64,000 nucleotides of DNA from JBBATK01 sp044228685 (GTDB taxonomy: Bacteria > Bacteroidota > Ignavibacteria > Kapaibacteriales > NICIL-2): the NCBI GenBank assembly GCA_044228685.1, contig JBGAUL010000012.1, positions 1 to 64,000 on the forward strand, in the 5' to 3' direction. A program made the position numbers and the translations under genes. Below the pieces are notes generated by a model, which was not told where the DNA came from, did no database searches, and saw nothing but the letters and a program-made list of their open reading frames with translations. Positions 24,812 through 34,268 of this stretch are shown here, piece by piece (within the stretch, counting starts at the first letter, position 1; each line of letters starts with the position of its first letter).

Positions 24812-27778
24812 TCAGCGCTTTCGTACAAAAACCGGGTAAAACTCCTTCGAGCCATCTGAATACTCAATGACGACATAGTACATACCCATCGAAACCGTCT
24901 TGCCGTCGTCTGTGCTGCCATCCCAATGGTCGCAATAGACTTTGCCGGCCTCCCGCGACTCTCCCTTGACGATTTCTGCCAAAACATGCTCATTTTGGTC
25001 AAAAATGCGGATTGTTGCCGTCGAATTCACTGGCGGTACACTGAAAATATCGCATCGTTCGGTCGATGGATCGAAGGGATTGGGAGCGATCGACCGTATC
25101 AGCTTGGCCTTTGCATTATAAAAGGTAGTGTCGGTGCGCAAACAGGTTTGAGCACAGCAAATACGGAATATTATGGTGTCGGCCGACTGAACATCCGGGT
25201 GATAAATATATTCTCGCTGAGCTCTGGGCAGCTGGGCAACTTGACGAAATGTTTTCCCCTTGTTCTCTGAAATCAACAGAGACACGCTATCACAAATGCT
25301 CGTATCAGCCGGAAGGTTCCACAAAATGGTGCGCTCGGAACACATGACATCCGGCTCAGGATAGATCTTCGTGTAAAGGCTTTGAGGCACTACGCGAGCC
25401 GTGATGGTATCGGAATAAACACGTCGTCTCGTGCCGGTACCAAGTCCTTCAGCTCGAAGCCACAACAATGAGTCGCTATCAATTGTACAACCGAAGAAGT
25501 TTGGACAGGGTACTAGTAAGCTGAACCAAAACGATGTATCTGAAGAACGACGATACACAGCTTTCTGTGCAATCCATGTTTTTCCTGCGTCGACTGAACA
25601 GAAGAGTTGAGCACTATCCAGACAGTGTAATGTGCCGGTTACTGCTTGGTACTGCTGCGCTGTGTACACATTCGCTGCACTGATGGAATCGAACTTGATA
25701 AAAGGAGCATAAAAGTTCACCAGAGCGCTGGAGTCACGGATGTCAGGACGTGAATTCGAGATCACCACAAAACGTCCGGTCTTCGATGCATAGCTTGAAT
25801 CCGGAATGAAAGAGTAGTGCACGGTATCTGAATTGTTACTCACCGAGCTGTTGATGATGCGTGCGGAGTCTGCCGGATTTCCGTTGCGATATTCTTGAAA
25901 ACGAAGCGTGACCGCCGGTTGACCCTTGAATACGTTATACCACGAAACCGTCGCCGAGTCTCCTTCGCAAATGCTTGGTGAGCTCTTTAACGAACGAGCA
26001 GGATCGATGATAAAAAGCGAGTTCTTTGAGGGTAAACCGAATAAGTAGGTCTTGACGTTTGTTGTAACGATTACGTCGTTGTATCCATCCCCATCTACAT
26101 CAGCCACAGCAACATGGTTGATGTTCTCGGTTGGAAATGAGGAGTGAAAGACGGTATCAAATGGAGCTGCCTCAGTGAATCGCGCGTCTGCGTAATCGCG
26201 CATGCGTAAAACATAAAGCTCCGAACCGTCGGCGATGAATATCTCCGACTTATAGTCACCGTTGTTGTCTAAATCCGAAACACATGCCACCCAGCCGGTC
26301 ATTGGTGTGGTGACGATGGTGTCGAGAGGATAGAGATAAGCATTGCGCGGTGCAGGTTTTTGAATGCGAGTACCACTGCGGTAACGCAAAACCATCAATC
26401 GCGAAGCGGGGAAGGCAAACTCGTGCGTTGTCTGCGTTGCAATGATCTCATCACCCGGATTGTGCGGATAATAGGGCAGCAGCTCGTTCGTGTCGCGACC
26501 ATCTACATCTCCGGTAGCAATGGCCCAAGAGTGATTGTGGCGACCCAAGAAGGATGGATTGACGGAGTCTGCCGGGAAAGTAATCGGATCACCAATGGTA
26601 TTGTACAAATGAAGTCGAGCGTTTCCATCAGAAGAGTCGCGACCCATGTATTCTTCGGCAACCAGAACATATGAAGTTGGCGTTGCTGTTCCACCGGCAT
26701 CACTTAGAGTCAAGTGAAAGGTCTCAATACGAGGACGAGACGAGGTCTGACCCGTTGTCGTGTATGGCGATAAGTCTACAGGAATAATTCCTTCCGAGGC
26801 AGTGGATCCAACCAGCGTCACACCAAAGAGGTATGGGCGGTTGGCGTAGGTGTTGATTGCCGGACGGAAGGAGTCAGGAACGTTCCAATCGAGTGACGTC
26901 GGTTGACATGGTAGAACACAATCGAACAAACCCGACCCAAGGTCGGTGATTGAAGGTTGAGTGAATGATACTGAAGGTCCAACAGTGAATCGAGCCGGTA
27001 AGGTGTCACTCACAGTCGACAAGAAGCCACGTCCAAACTGACCACAACTAAAGGAGGTTAAGCCTCGGAAGTAGGGCAAAGAAGACGGTGGACTAGGAAT
27101 AGTCGGCGAACTCATGTTAACGATTGCGTGCACCACGAGTTGGTTCGACACTGAGCGACCAAAGATCGGCTTTATCGAAGCAAAGAGATTTGGTGCAAAA
27201 GGTCGAACGTCGATGGTGAGTCGCTTTAAAATCGAAATAGTATCTGCTGTTGTGTCGTATGCTGCGAGATAACCAAGAGCCAGTGAGTCCGTGGTGTCGC
27301 GACGCTCAATCGTCTCAAGACCAAGTATAGCAGGATACTTTTTGTAGAGCTCCAAAGGAATGCAGCTGCTGTCCAAGGCAACGGAAATCGAGCGAACAAA
27401 TGATGGCAAGCGAGTAATGGTCTTGGTTCGTCCCGTGGCGTCAATCGTCACGAGCTGTCCTGCAATCACCGCACTGATCTCTAAAGGAGCAAATGGATAT
27501 GTTGGTACCAGTTTTAGATTGTTGATGATGTTGGCAACAAGCGGATGCACATCACCGGCGATAGCATTACTCGACCACTTTAAAGACAGGGAGTCGGGAG
27601 ATTGAGGTCCGCCTAGGTTTTTCTGTGATAGCGTAGCTTCGGCATTACCACGAGGATATAGCCATTGAGCAGGCGACGTTGAGAATGGCAGCTGCGCGAA
27701 AGAGCGGCTCGCTGAGAGCGCAAGAACGACGAATACAATCGTCCGACAAACACTTCTACACTTCGCTGTAATTGTCAT
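24812..27778 (-). CDS. Secreted FG-GAP/VCBS repeat protein with T9SS-type C-terminal domain
   Basis: The 988-residue protein has a signal peptide (about 1-29, cleavage after SFA). Calcium-binding-like FG-GAP repeats sit at about 400-620, for example DVDGRDTNELL, VSDLDNNGDYKSEIFIADG and VADVDGDGYNDVIVTT. Ig-like beta-rich segments follow. The last 90 residues (APNPFDPSTE, then IRIFDQNEHVL and WDGSTDDGKTVSMGMYYVVIEY) are FlgD-like, of the kind used as a T9SS sorting domain. It is probably a cell-surface or secreted protein; its ligand is unknown. The gene lies downstream of kynU/DUF2007 on the same strand, 84 bases away, and ends before infC. Confidence 0.85.
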   Translation of the reverse strand: MTITAKCRSVCRTIVFVVLALSASRSFAQLPFSTSPAQWLYPRGNAEATLSQKNLGGPQSPDSLSLKWSSNAIAGDVHPLVANIINNLKLVPTYPFAPLEISAVIAGQLVTIDATGRTKTITRLPSFVRSISVALDSSCIPLELYKKYPAILGLETIERRDTTDSLALGYLAAYDTTADTISILKRLTIDVRPFAPNLFASIKPIFGRSVSNQLVVHAIVNMSSPTIPSPPSSLPYFRGLTSFSCGQFGRGFLSTVSDTLPARFTVGPSVSFTQPSITDLGSGLFDCVLPCQPTSLDWNVPDSFRPAINTYANRPYLFGVTLVGSTASEGIIPVDLSPYTTTGQTSSRPRIETFHLTLSDAGGTATPTSYVLVAEEYMGRDSSDGNARLHLYNTIGDPITFPADSVNPSFLGRHNHSWAIATGDVDGRDTNELLPYYPHNPGDEIIATQTTHEFAFPASRLMVLRYRSGTRIQKPAPRNAYLYPLDTIVTTPMTGWVACVSDLDNNGDYKSEIFIADGSELYVLRMRDYADARFTEAAPFDTVFHSSFPTENINHVAVADVDGDGYNDVIVTTNVKTYLFGLPSKNSLFIIDPARSLKSSPSICEGDSATVSWYNVFKGQPAVTLRFQEYRNGNPADSARIINSSVSNNSDTVHYSFIPDSSYASKTGRFVVISNSRPDIRDSSALVNFYAPFIKFDSISAANVYTAQQYQAVTGTLHCLDSAQLFCSVDAGKTWIAQKAVYRRSSDTSFWFSLLVPCPNFFGCTIDSDSLLWLRAEGLGTGTRRRVYSDTITARVVPQSLYTKIYPEPDVMCSERTILWNLPADTSICDSVSLLISENKGKTFRQVAQLPRAQREYIYHPDVQSADTIIFRICCAQTCLRTDTTFYNAKAKLIRSIAPNPFDPSTERCDIFSVPPVNSTATIRIFDQNEHVLAEIVKGESREAGKVYCDHWDGSTDDGKTVSMGMYYVVIEYSDGSKEFYPVFVRKR

Positions 27779-27862
27779 CCTTGACTATCGATGCCGTTGT
27801 GAGTAAAAGGCCGTCGCAAATATACCAATTCACCGTAGCGCAGTCAGTTGAATTGTAAGCTA

Positions 27863-28096
27863 TTAATTCTCGTCGTCTGTGTCGTTTTCCGTCAAGCTCT
27901 GCAAGCACTCTCGAGCCTGCTCATAATCCGCGACAGGAACATAGACTTTTGCAACCGCCAAGCCGCCAATGGTTAGTCCGCGAGTTGAATCGACTTGAGA
28001 AAGCACTTGCGCCGGGATGTCGTTGGATTGCAACAAGCCCTCGATCATGTGTGCATCGGCTTCAGAGTTCGTGGTATAGACAAGTACCCATGCCAT
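27863..28096 (-). CDS. DUF2007 family small protein
   Basis: The 77-residue protein has the compact DUF2007 form: VLVYTTNSEADAHMIEGLLQ at the N-terminus, then a short beta-alpha-beta core ending in VYVPVADYEQARECL. The family is annotated as a possible signal-transducing or PII-like module, but its function is not established. Its ATG overlaps the kynU stop in the sequence TGATG, so the two are translationally coupled. Confidence 0.85.
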   Translation of the reverse strand: MAWVLVYTTNSEADAHMIEGLLQSNDIPAQVLSQVDSTRGLTIGGLAVAKVYVPVADYEQARECLQSLTENDTDDEN

Positions 28097-29379
28097 CAGG
28101 AGTGTTCCTCTGCGTAATTGAAAAGTGCGTCGATGAAACGTACAACATCATCAAAGCGACAATAAAGAGGTGCCGGTGCAACGCGGATCACGTCCGGATT
28201 GCGCCAATCACTGACAATTCCATGTGCACTGAGATAATCAAATATCTTCCGACCGTCATGTTGCGCCGTGGTTGAAACCTGCGCTCCACGGTCGTGGGAG
28301 GCTGCGGGACTAATGACATTAAGTCGTAATTGCGGATGAGCATTGGCATAAATTTCCAATCCTTGCATCAAGAAACCGCTTAAGGCTTGGCTCTTCTCGC
28401 GCAGAGCTTTCATTCCTACCGAGTCAAAAATCTCCAAAGAAGCCCGGTGTATCGCCATCGAAAAGACCGGTGCGTTGCTGAGTTGCCATGAATCGGCGCT
28501 TGCTACAGGACTAAACCACTGAGGCATGGTAAATCGCGTGCTCGGATCGTTACCCCACCATCCGGCAAGACGAACGAGGTCCGGATTTGTGCAATGACCT
28601 TGGTGAACGTAGGCACCGCCAACTCCACCCGGACCGGAATTCAGATACTTATATGAGCACCAGGCGGCGTAATCCACATTCCAGTTGTGGAGTTCCAAGG
28701 GAACATTTCCTATGGCATGAGCCAAATCCCAACCGCAGTATGCACCGTTGTTGTGCGCGGCCTGTGTAATAGTAGGGATGTCGAAAAATTGTCCGGTGTA
28801 ATAATGCACTGCACTGAAGTGAACCAAAGCCAGGCTATCTCCTAGGGAATTGATGAGATCTACGACATCCTGGGTATGAAGACAGAGTTCACCCGGACGT
28901 GGTTGTGCTTCTATGATAGTTGTCTGTGGGTCAAGACCATGCCAACGAACTTGACTTTCTACTGCGTAGCGATCTGAGGGAAACTCATTGCCGACGATGA
29001 GGATCTTTGTTCTGGAGCTCCTCGGCTGATAAAAGCTAGCTAAAAGTAAGTGTACATTCACCGTAAGTGAGTTCATGCACACGACTTCGGATTCTTTAGC
29101 GCCGACCAGTCGAGACAGTGGTGCGCGAAGCTCATTGTGGTAGCCAAACCAAGGATGCTTGGCTTCAAAGTGTCCTTCGACACCATAAGTCTTCCAATCC
29201 TCAAACTCCTGTTCCACTGCGCGACGGCTTCGTTTGGGTAGTAAACCCAGCGAGTTTCCGCATAAATACACGACGTCTCGTCCCTCATGCTGAGGAAACT
29301 CAAATTCGTCGCGAAGTGCCGATAAACTATCCTTCTGATCGTAGTTCTTTGCAAGATTTCTTAGCGCGTCAAGATTCAT
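28096..29379 (-). CDS. kynU: Kynureninase
   Basis: Kynureninase is a PLP enzyme that splits kynurenine or 3-hydroxykynurenine to (3-hydroxy)anthranilate and alanine, in tryptophan breakdown or NAD synthesis. The 427-residue protein has the normal length. It contains YLCGNSLGLLPK near the start, the AHAIGNVPLELHNW segment with the PLP-binding Asp, and the PLP lysine in WCSYKYLNSGPGG. No other kynurenine-pathway genes are adjacent, so the physiological route is open. Confidence 0.95.
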   Translation of the reverse strand: MNLDALRNLAKNYDQKDSLSALRDEFEFPQHEGRDVVYLCGNSLGLLPKRSRRAVEQEFEDWKTYGVEGHFEAKHPWFGYHNELRAPLSRLVGAKESEVVCMNSLTVNVHLLLASFYQPRSSRTKILIVGNEFPSDRYAVESQVRWHGLDPQTTIIEAQPRPGELCLHTQDVVDLINSLGDSLALVHFSAVHYYTGQFFDIPTITQAAHNNGAYCGWDLAHAIGNVPLELHNWNVDYAAWCSYKYLNSGPGGVGGAYVHQGHCTNPDLVRLAGWWGNDPSTRFTMPQWFSPVASADSWQLSNAPVFSMAIHRASLEIFDSVGMKALREKSQALSGFLMQGLEIYANAHPQLRLNVISPAASHDRGAQVSTTAQHDGRKIFDYLSAHGIVSDWRNPDVIRVAPAPLYCRFDDVVRFIDALFNYAEEHS

Positions 29380-29475
29380 TGGCTTAGTGTTTGCTTTGTT
29401 TCGAATGTCAAATTACGCTTTGCACGAGTTTCCACGGGGCGAATAGCATTTGCTATGAAGGCAATAATTCTTCGC

Positions 29476-29504
29476 TTTACTGTTTTTTGCATCTGTGCTA
29501 AATT
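29476..29504 (+). promoter_or_regulatory. Possible promoter for the TPR lipoprotein gene
   Basis: TTTACT (29476-29481) and TAAATT (29499-29504) are separated by 17 bases and could be -35 and -10 boxes. The gene starts about 150 bases further on. Both boxes are only partial matches. Confidence 0.25.
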
Positions 29505-29657
29505 CTGCTCATTCTTCGGGTGCAAATCATTGGATTGATCTCGAACAGGATCGAGCAGGGGACATGGTAAGCAGCACAATTGTCCTGTAAGCACTGAATT
29601 GCTGAGCGTTTTTTGCGTACAAAGCTCGTTTCATCTATCGCCATACACTGTATCATT

Positions 29658-31193
29658 ATGAATAACTCCCTGACTTTTTCGAGGACATTTCGTCAGTTGT
29701 TCCTTGGTCTTGCGATCATTTGCTCTCTCGTTCTCCTCAATTCATGCGGCTCAACCCGTATGTCTCGAGAATATTCTCAGGCTCGTGAGGCGATCAACAA
29801 GCAAGACTGGCCCACAGCACGTGAGTTGCTGGAGCAGGAAGTTGGCCGCAACTCTTCGAATTCAGAAGCATGGTACTATCTCGGTTTTGCTCGTCAAAAA
29901 CTTGGCGATCTCAAGGGTATGAACGCAGCCTATACAATGGCTGAAAAGGGCGTAAATGATGCCTTCAAAATCACGATCTCTCAAGCTCGCTTTAGCGCTT
30001 GGGCGGAAATGTTCAATACTTCGGTTGAAATCTACAATCGATATGCGGAGACAGCCGATTCAAGCAGACTGGAGAAGGGTATCGAGACCATGAAGTCGGC
30101 GATCGAACTCAAGCCTGAGCTTCCGGAGAATTACTCGATGCTCGGCATGTTGTACGATGCACGTCGCGATACTGCATCAGCGATTGCCGCGTATGAAAAG
30201 TATGCTTCGATGCAAGAGCCTGCCTTGAACCTAGCGAAATCCAAAGGTCTATTTATTGCGATGCCACGTACTAAAGCTATTGAAACTCTAGGTGTGACCT
30301 CAAGTTCACAAACACTGTTGAGTGGAAGTGATTCTCTTGCGATTGACGTTGTAAAAGGACAAGACACGGTGTATTTGTATTCAGTTCTCAAAGACAAGAC
30401 CGGATATACTGTCGAAGGTTGGAGAGTGAATCCGCCAGCAGGTTGGACGACACTCGAGCGCGAGCGTTACGCTCCTTTGAACGTGCGTCCATTTGCTCAG
30501 CTGGCTTCGATATACTACAACCGTCATGACTTGGACAAAGCCCTGCGCTTTGTCGATATCATCGCAACCTTAAAACCATCCGACGAACTGGCTCAAAATC
30601 TCCGCGTTCAGATTTTTGCTGATCAAGGCAAGGTCAATCAGGCTCTGGATGGTCTGGCAGAACTCGTACGTCGTGATCCAACGAACAAATCCTACATCAG
30701 CAACTACGCACTTGCACTCCTTCGTCAAGAACGCTATGATGATGCCGTTGCTCAATACGAGAAAGCACTAGCTATCGATGCTGATTACGACGTCGCTTTG
30801 ATCAATTGTGCAGCTGCTTTGAAGAACAGAGCGGTGCAAATTCAACGTGAAGAGCGCGAGCATCACGACAAGGATTCGAAGTATAAGGAAAACGATCAAC
30901 GTTATTTTCCTTTGCTGACCAAGTCGGCTGAGTACTTCGATCGCTATCGTCGTTTGAGTTCACACCGCGACGACATGGCAGCGATGGAACACTTGGTGAA
31001 TATCTATGAAACGGTTGGCGACAAGACGAAGCTCAAGCAAGTCGTGAGCGAGCTCGAAGCGATGGAGTATTCCAACGTGAACAATGCTCGCTATTGGGAC
31101 ATTCTCGGTGGCGTGTATTCGAGAGCAAAACAAGCTGATAGAGCTGATCGCGCCTTCAAGAAAGCAGACGAAGCACGTTCCAAGACGCGCTAA
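29658..31193 (+). CDS. TPR-repeat lipoprotein
   Basis: I start at ATG 29658 (MNNSLTFSRTFRQLFLG), because an earlier in-frame start at 29613 only adds residues before the signal peptide. The 511-residue protein has a lipoprotein signal (LLNSCGS, lipid on the Cys). Tetratricopeptide repeats cover much of the rest: residues about 40-180 and 275-370 (for example SEAWYYLGFARQKLGDLKGM and PENYSMLGMLYDARRDTASA), with a beta-rich part about 200-265 and a final repeat pair near the C-terminus. TPR lipoproteins act as scaffolds at the membranes; a partner is not evident. A strong terminator follows. Confidence 0.88.
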   Translation: MNNSLTFSRTFRQLFLGLAIICSLVLLNSCGSTRMSREYSQAREAINKQDWPTARELLEQEVGRNSSNSEAWYYLGFARQKLGDLKGMNAAYTMAEKGVNDAFKITISQARFSAWAEMFNTSVEIYNRYAETADSSRLEKGIETMKSAIELKPELPENYSMLGMLYDARRDTASAIAAYEKYASMQEPALNLAKSKGLFIAMPRTKAIETLGVTSSSQTLLSGSDSLAIDVVKGQDTVYLYSVLKDKTGYTVEGWRVNPPAGWTTLERERYAPLNVRPFAQLASIYYNRHDLDKALRFVDIIATLKPSDELAQNLRVQIFADQGKVNQALDGLAELVRRDPTNKSYISNYALALLRQERYDDAVAQYEKALAIDADYDVALINCAAALKNRAVQIQREEREHHDKDSKYKENDQRYFPLLTKSAEYFDRYRRLSSHRDDMAAMEHLVNIYETVGDKTKLKQVVSELEAMEYSNVNNARYWDILGGVYSRAKQADRADRAFKKADEARSKTR

Positions 31194-31257
31194 AGCTTTC
31201 TCTCGCGCCCAATAAAAATTGTATTTTGCCGTCACCGCAGGTACAGTCGGACACTGT

Positions 31258-31286
31258 GCCGGATGTCAACATCCGGCTTTTTTTTT
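31258..31286 (+). terminator. Rho-independent terminator after the TPR lipoprotein
   Basis: GCCGGAT (31258-31264) pairs with ATCCGGC (31271-31277), followed by nine T. A second small stem ACAGT/ACTGT lies just before it. Confidence 0.92.
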
Positions 31287-31305
31287 GAGAATCTTTGAGA
31301 AACAT

Positions 31306-31620
31306 ATGGCTAACCCTGAACCACAACAACCGCAACAAATCAACATCGAACTCGGAGAAAAGGAAGCAGAAGGCATTTATTCTAACCTTGCTATCATTTC
31401 CCATTCACCCGCAGAATTTGTTATTGATTTTACGAGGATTCTTCCCGGCGTTCCAAAGGCGCGCGTCCTTGCTCGCATCGTCATGACACCCCAGCACGCT
31501 AAGCTTTTGCTTGGTGCACTCAACGATAACATCATGCGCTATGAGCAGCAGTATGGCGAGATCGCTGTCAACGACGGCAACATGATGCCTCCTATTGGCG
31601 AAGGTCAGAAGTACCACTAA
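31306..31620 (+). CDS. DUF3467 family protein
   Basis: The 104-residue protein starts at ATG 31306, after the terminator; an in-frame start at 31219 would run through the terminator. It shows the DUF3467 core SNLAIISHSPAEFVIDFTRI and ARIVMTPQHAKLLLGALNDN. These small proteins are common in Bacteroidota and other phyla and have no proven role. It is followed by clpP after 56 bases and could be in the same transcript. Confidence 0.9.
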   Translation: MANPEPQQPQQINIELGEKEAEGIYSNLAIISHSPAEFVIDFTRILPGVPKARVLARIVMTPQHAKLLLGALNDNIMRYEQQYGEIAVNDGNMMPPIGEGQKYH

Positions 31621-31676
31621 AGTGGTCTTGACTCGATCTAGGAATTAATTTTTTGAACTTAGCTTATCAAAGGACT

Positions 31677-32285
31677 ATGACTTCGTATCCTTCTATTACC
31701 AATCAACTCGTCCCCTATGTTATTGAACAGACAAGTCGTGGTGAGCGTTCATACGACATCTACTCACGTCTGCTCAAGGAGCGCATCATTTTCATCGGCA
31801 CACCAATCGATGATTATGTAGCCTCGCTCAGTATCGCTCAGCTCCTGTTCCTCGCAAGTGAAGATCCAACCAAGGATATCTTCATGTACATCAATTCGCC
31901 GGGCGGTAGTGTAACAGCCGGTTTGGCGATCTATGACACCATGCAATTCATCAAGCCTGACATCTCAACCTACTGCGTTGGAATGGCAGCATCGATGGCT
32001 CAAGTACTTCTGTGTGCAGGAACAAAAGGCAAGCGCTTTGCATTACCACACTCAAGAATCATGCTTCACCAACCTCTTGGTGGAACACAGGGTCAAGCAA
32101 CTGATATTGAGATCTACACCAAAGAAATGCTCCGCATTCGTGATACGCTCTACAACATCATCGAAAAGCATACCGGAAAGAGTTTCGAACAAATTCGTCA
32201 CGATGCAGATCGTGACAACTACATGTCGCCACAGGAAGCACTCGACTATGGCTTGATCGATACCATTCTTGAGAGCAATAAGTAA
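31677..32285 (+). CDS. clpP: ATP-dependent Clp protease proteolytic subunit ClpP
   Basis: ClpP forms the two-ring serine peptidase chamber used by ClpX and ClpA/C. I choose ATG 31677 (MTSYPSITNQLVPYVIEQTS), preceded by AAAGGA; a TTG at 31653 would add eight residues. In this 202-residue form the catalytic triad is S106 (GMAASMAQ), H131 (MLHQP) and D180 (ADRD). Its partner clpX follows after 36 bases. A trigger-factor gene, often found upstream in this cluster, is absent here. Confidence 0.97.
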   Translation: MTSYPSITNQLVPYVIEQTSRGERSYDIYSRLLKERIIFIGTPIDDYVASLSIAQLLFLASEDPTKDIFMYINSPGGSVTAGLAIYDTMQFIKPDISTYCVGMAASMAQVLLCAGTKGKRFALPHSRIMLHQPLGGTQGQATDIEIYTKEMLRIRDTLYNIIEKHTGKSFEQIRHDADRDNYMSPQEALDYGLIDTILESNK

Positions 32286-32321
32286 GATCTTTTTTTGAAT
32301 TCTAACGACGACTGAGCACGT

Positions 32322-33587
32322 ATGAAAGACGAGGACATTCAGTGTACCTTCTGTGGACGGAAGCAGCATGAAGTAACAACGATTATCAGTTCACCCAACG
32401 GAGCCAATATCTGTGATCTCTGCTTGGTGAATTCGTTGATTCTCATGCAGCAAAATCAGCGCAAGACTGAACCCACGGAAAAGCGTCCGCTGAACTACAA
32501 TCTTCCAAAACCTTCCGAAATGAAGTCGCGTTTGGATGAATACGTGATCGGTCAAGACGACGCCAAGCGAGCACTTTCTGTTGCCGTGTACAACCACTAC
32601 AAGCGCATTCTTTCGCATGGAATGGTTGGCATGTACGAAGACGTTGAGATTGAGAAGAGCAACATTCTCATGCTAGGTCCGACGGGTACCGGTAAAACCT
32701 TGTTGGCTCAAACTCTTGCACGCATTCTCGATGTGCCATTTGCTATCGCTGATGCTACCACGGTTACAGAGTCAGGCTATGTCGGTGACGACGTTGAGAG
32801 CATCATTGTAAATCTCGTTCAGAACGCTGACTTCGATATTGCGCGTGCTGAAATGGGTATCATTTACATCGACGAAATCGATAAGATCACCCGCAAATCT
32901 GATAGTGCTAGCATCACTCGAGATGTAAGTGGCGAAGGTGTACAACAAGGCTTGCTCAAATTGCTTGAAGGCACCGTCGCCGGAGTTCCTCCGCGTGGTG
33001 GTCGTAAGCATCCTGAACAACCTCTGTTGCACATCAACACCAAGAACATCCTCTTCATCTGCGGTGGTGCATTTGATGGTTTGGAAAAGATCATCGCACG
33101 TCGCATGAAAGCTGCGACCATCGGTTTTCACTCTGCAGCTGAAGAACAGATTGAAGAAAACACAACGCTCTTCCGCTTTGCAGAGCCTGATGACATGCTC
33201 GCCTTTGGTTTCATTCCTGAGTTTATTGGTCGTCTACCAATTTTCGCTCCCTTGCATCCGCTTGATAATGAAGCGCTGCTGAGCATCCTGACCGAGCCAA
33301 AGAATGCTATTACAAAGCAGTACGAAAAGCTATTCTATATGGAAGGCGTCGAACTCGAGTTCGAGAAGGAAGCTTTGGAAGAAGTTGTGCTCATGGCTGT
33401 GGAACGTAAAACCGGTGCTCGTGGCTTGCGCTCAATCATGGAAGTAGCAATGCTGCCGATCATGTTCCACCTACCCAGTCAAGAGAATCTGCGTCGCGTT
33501 GTTATCACGCGCGATTGCATTCGCAAGACCGGTGAACCCGTCTATATCTACAACAAGACTCAACGCACCATCGCTGATGCAGCTTAA
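32322..33587 (+). CDS. clpX: ATP-dependent Clp protease ATP-binding subunit ClpX
   Basis: ClpX is the AAA+ unfoldase that feeds substrates to ClpP. The 421-residue protein starts with the zinc-binding domain (C8, C11, C31, C34 in CTFCGRK and CDLC). The AAA+ domain has Walker A GPTGTGKT (about 120-127), Walker B GIIYIDEIDKI, the pore-loop segment TESGYVGDDVESI and the sensor region GRLPI. The ClpP-contact loop (IGF) can be seen in KAATIGFHSAAEEQ. It ends with a strong terminator. Confidence 0.98.
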   Translation: MKDEDIQCTFCGRKQHEVTTIISSPNGANICDLCLVNSLILMQQNQRKTEPTEKRPLNYNLPKPSEMKSRLDEYVIGQDDAKRALSVAVYNHYKRILSHGMVGMYEDVEIEKSNILMLGPTGTGKTLLAQTLARILDVPFAIADATTVTESGYVGDDVESIIVNLVQNADFDIARAEMGIIYIDEIDKITRKSDSASITRDVSGEGVQQGLLKLLEGTVAGVPPRGGRKHPEQPLLHINTKNILFICGGAFDGLEKIIARRMKAATIGFHSAAEEQIEENTTLFRFAEPDDMLAFGFIPEFIGRLPIFAPLHPLDNEALLSILTEPKNAITKQYEKLFYMEGVELEFEKEALEEVVLMAVERKTGARGLRSIMEVAMLPIMFHLPSQENLRRVVITRDCIRKTGEPVYIYNKTQRTIADAA

Positions 33588-33615
33588 AAGAAATTAGAAT
33601 CTCTGAAGTTTTATT

Positions 33616-33652
33616 AAGAGCATCTCCCCCAAAAAGAGATGCTCTTTTTTTG
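33616..33652 (+). terminator. Rho-independent terminator after clpX
   Basis: AAGAGCATCTC pairs with GAGATGCTCTT around a nine-base loop, followed by a run of T. Confidence 0.95.
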
Positions 33653-33730
33653 TGTGATTGAGGCCGAGAAGAAGTAGGCGACTTCAATTATGCATCGATA
33701 CTAGTTCATCTATAAGCGGACGACTTGGCT

Positions 33731-34141
33731 TCACTGCTTTGTTGTCCAATCAATTGTGACTTCAATACTCGGGTGAAGACTTTCTTTAACGGGACAGGTC
33801 TCAGCCGCCAGCTTCAAAATTCTGAATTGCTCGTCTGAATACTGCGTTTCAAGACGAAGTTCCACCGGTAGACCTGCAATGCGACGGGTTGGACTACTCG
33901 TCATGATCTTCTTGACGCTGCCGGTACAAGCGCCTAACTCAAAGCCATTTTTCTTGGCAAATATTCCCATCGTCGTAATCATGCAGCTAAGTAGAGAAGC
34001 AGCTACCAGATCAGTTGGAGAAAATGACGATCCACGTCCCATGTTGTCAACGGGCGCATCGGTTAGCATCCGAGTTGATGAAGGACCGTGCGTCAAGCTG
34101 CACAGCAACTCGCCATTGTATTGGGCATCGATTTGTACCAT
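33731..34141 (-). CDS. OsmC-family protein
   Basis: OsmC/Ohr-like proteins reduce organic peroxides or bind acyl groups. I start at ATG 34141 (MVQIDAQYNGELLC), giving 136 residues, the usual family length; the longer frame from 34261 adds 40 residues without family character and would use most of the divergent spacer. The core GSSFSPTDLVAASLLSCMIT holds one catalytic-type Cys. The second Cys of the pair is AETCPVKESLHP near the end. The family split between OsmC and Ohr is not settled. It is divergent from the SpoIIE phosphatase gene. Confidence 0.9.
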   Translation of the reverse strand: MVQIDAQYNGELLCSLTHGPSSTRMLTDAPVDNMGRGSSFSPTDLVAASLLSCMITTMGIFAKKNGFELGACTGSVKKIMTSSPTRRIAGLPVELRLETQYSDEQFRILKLAAETCPVKESLHPSIEVTIDWTTKQ

Positions 34142-34268
34142 AGGAATAAGTAAAGCGTGAAAGAGAATCGTCCTTGTTCTTCCCCGAAAATAATCATCAC
34201 TTTCTGCCTGCACGAAAGTTGTCGATTGCTCTGCAAGGAAGTAGTTTGCAGCTGAACGCAAAAAAGAT

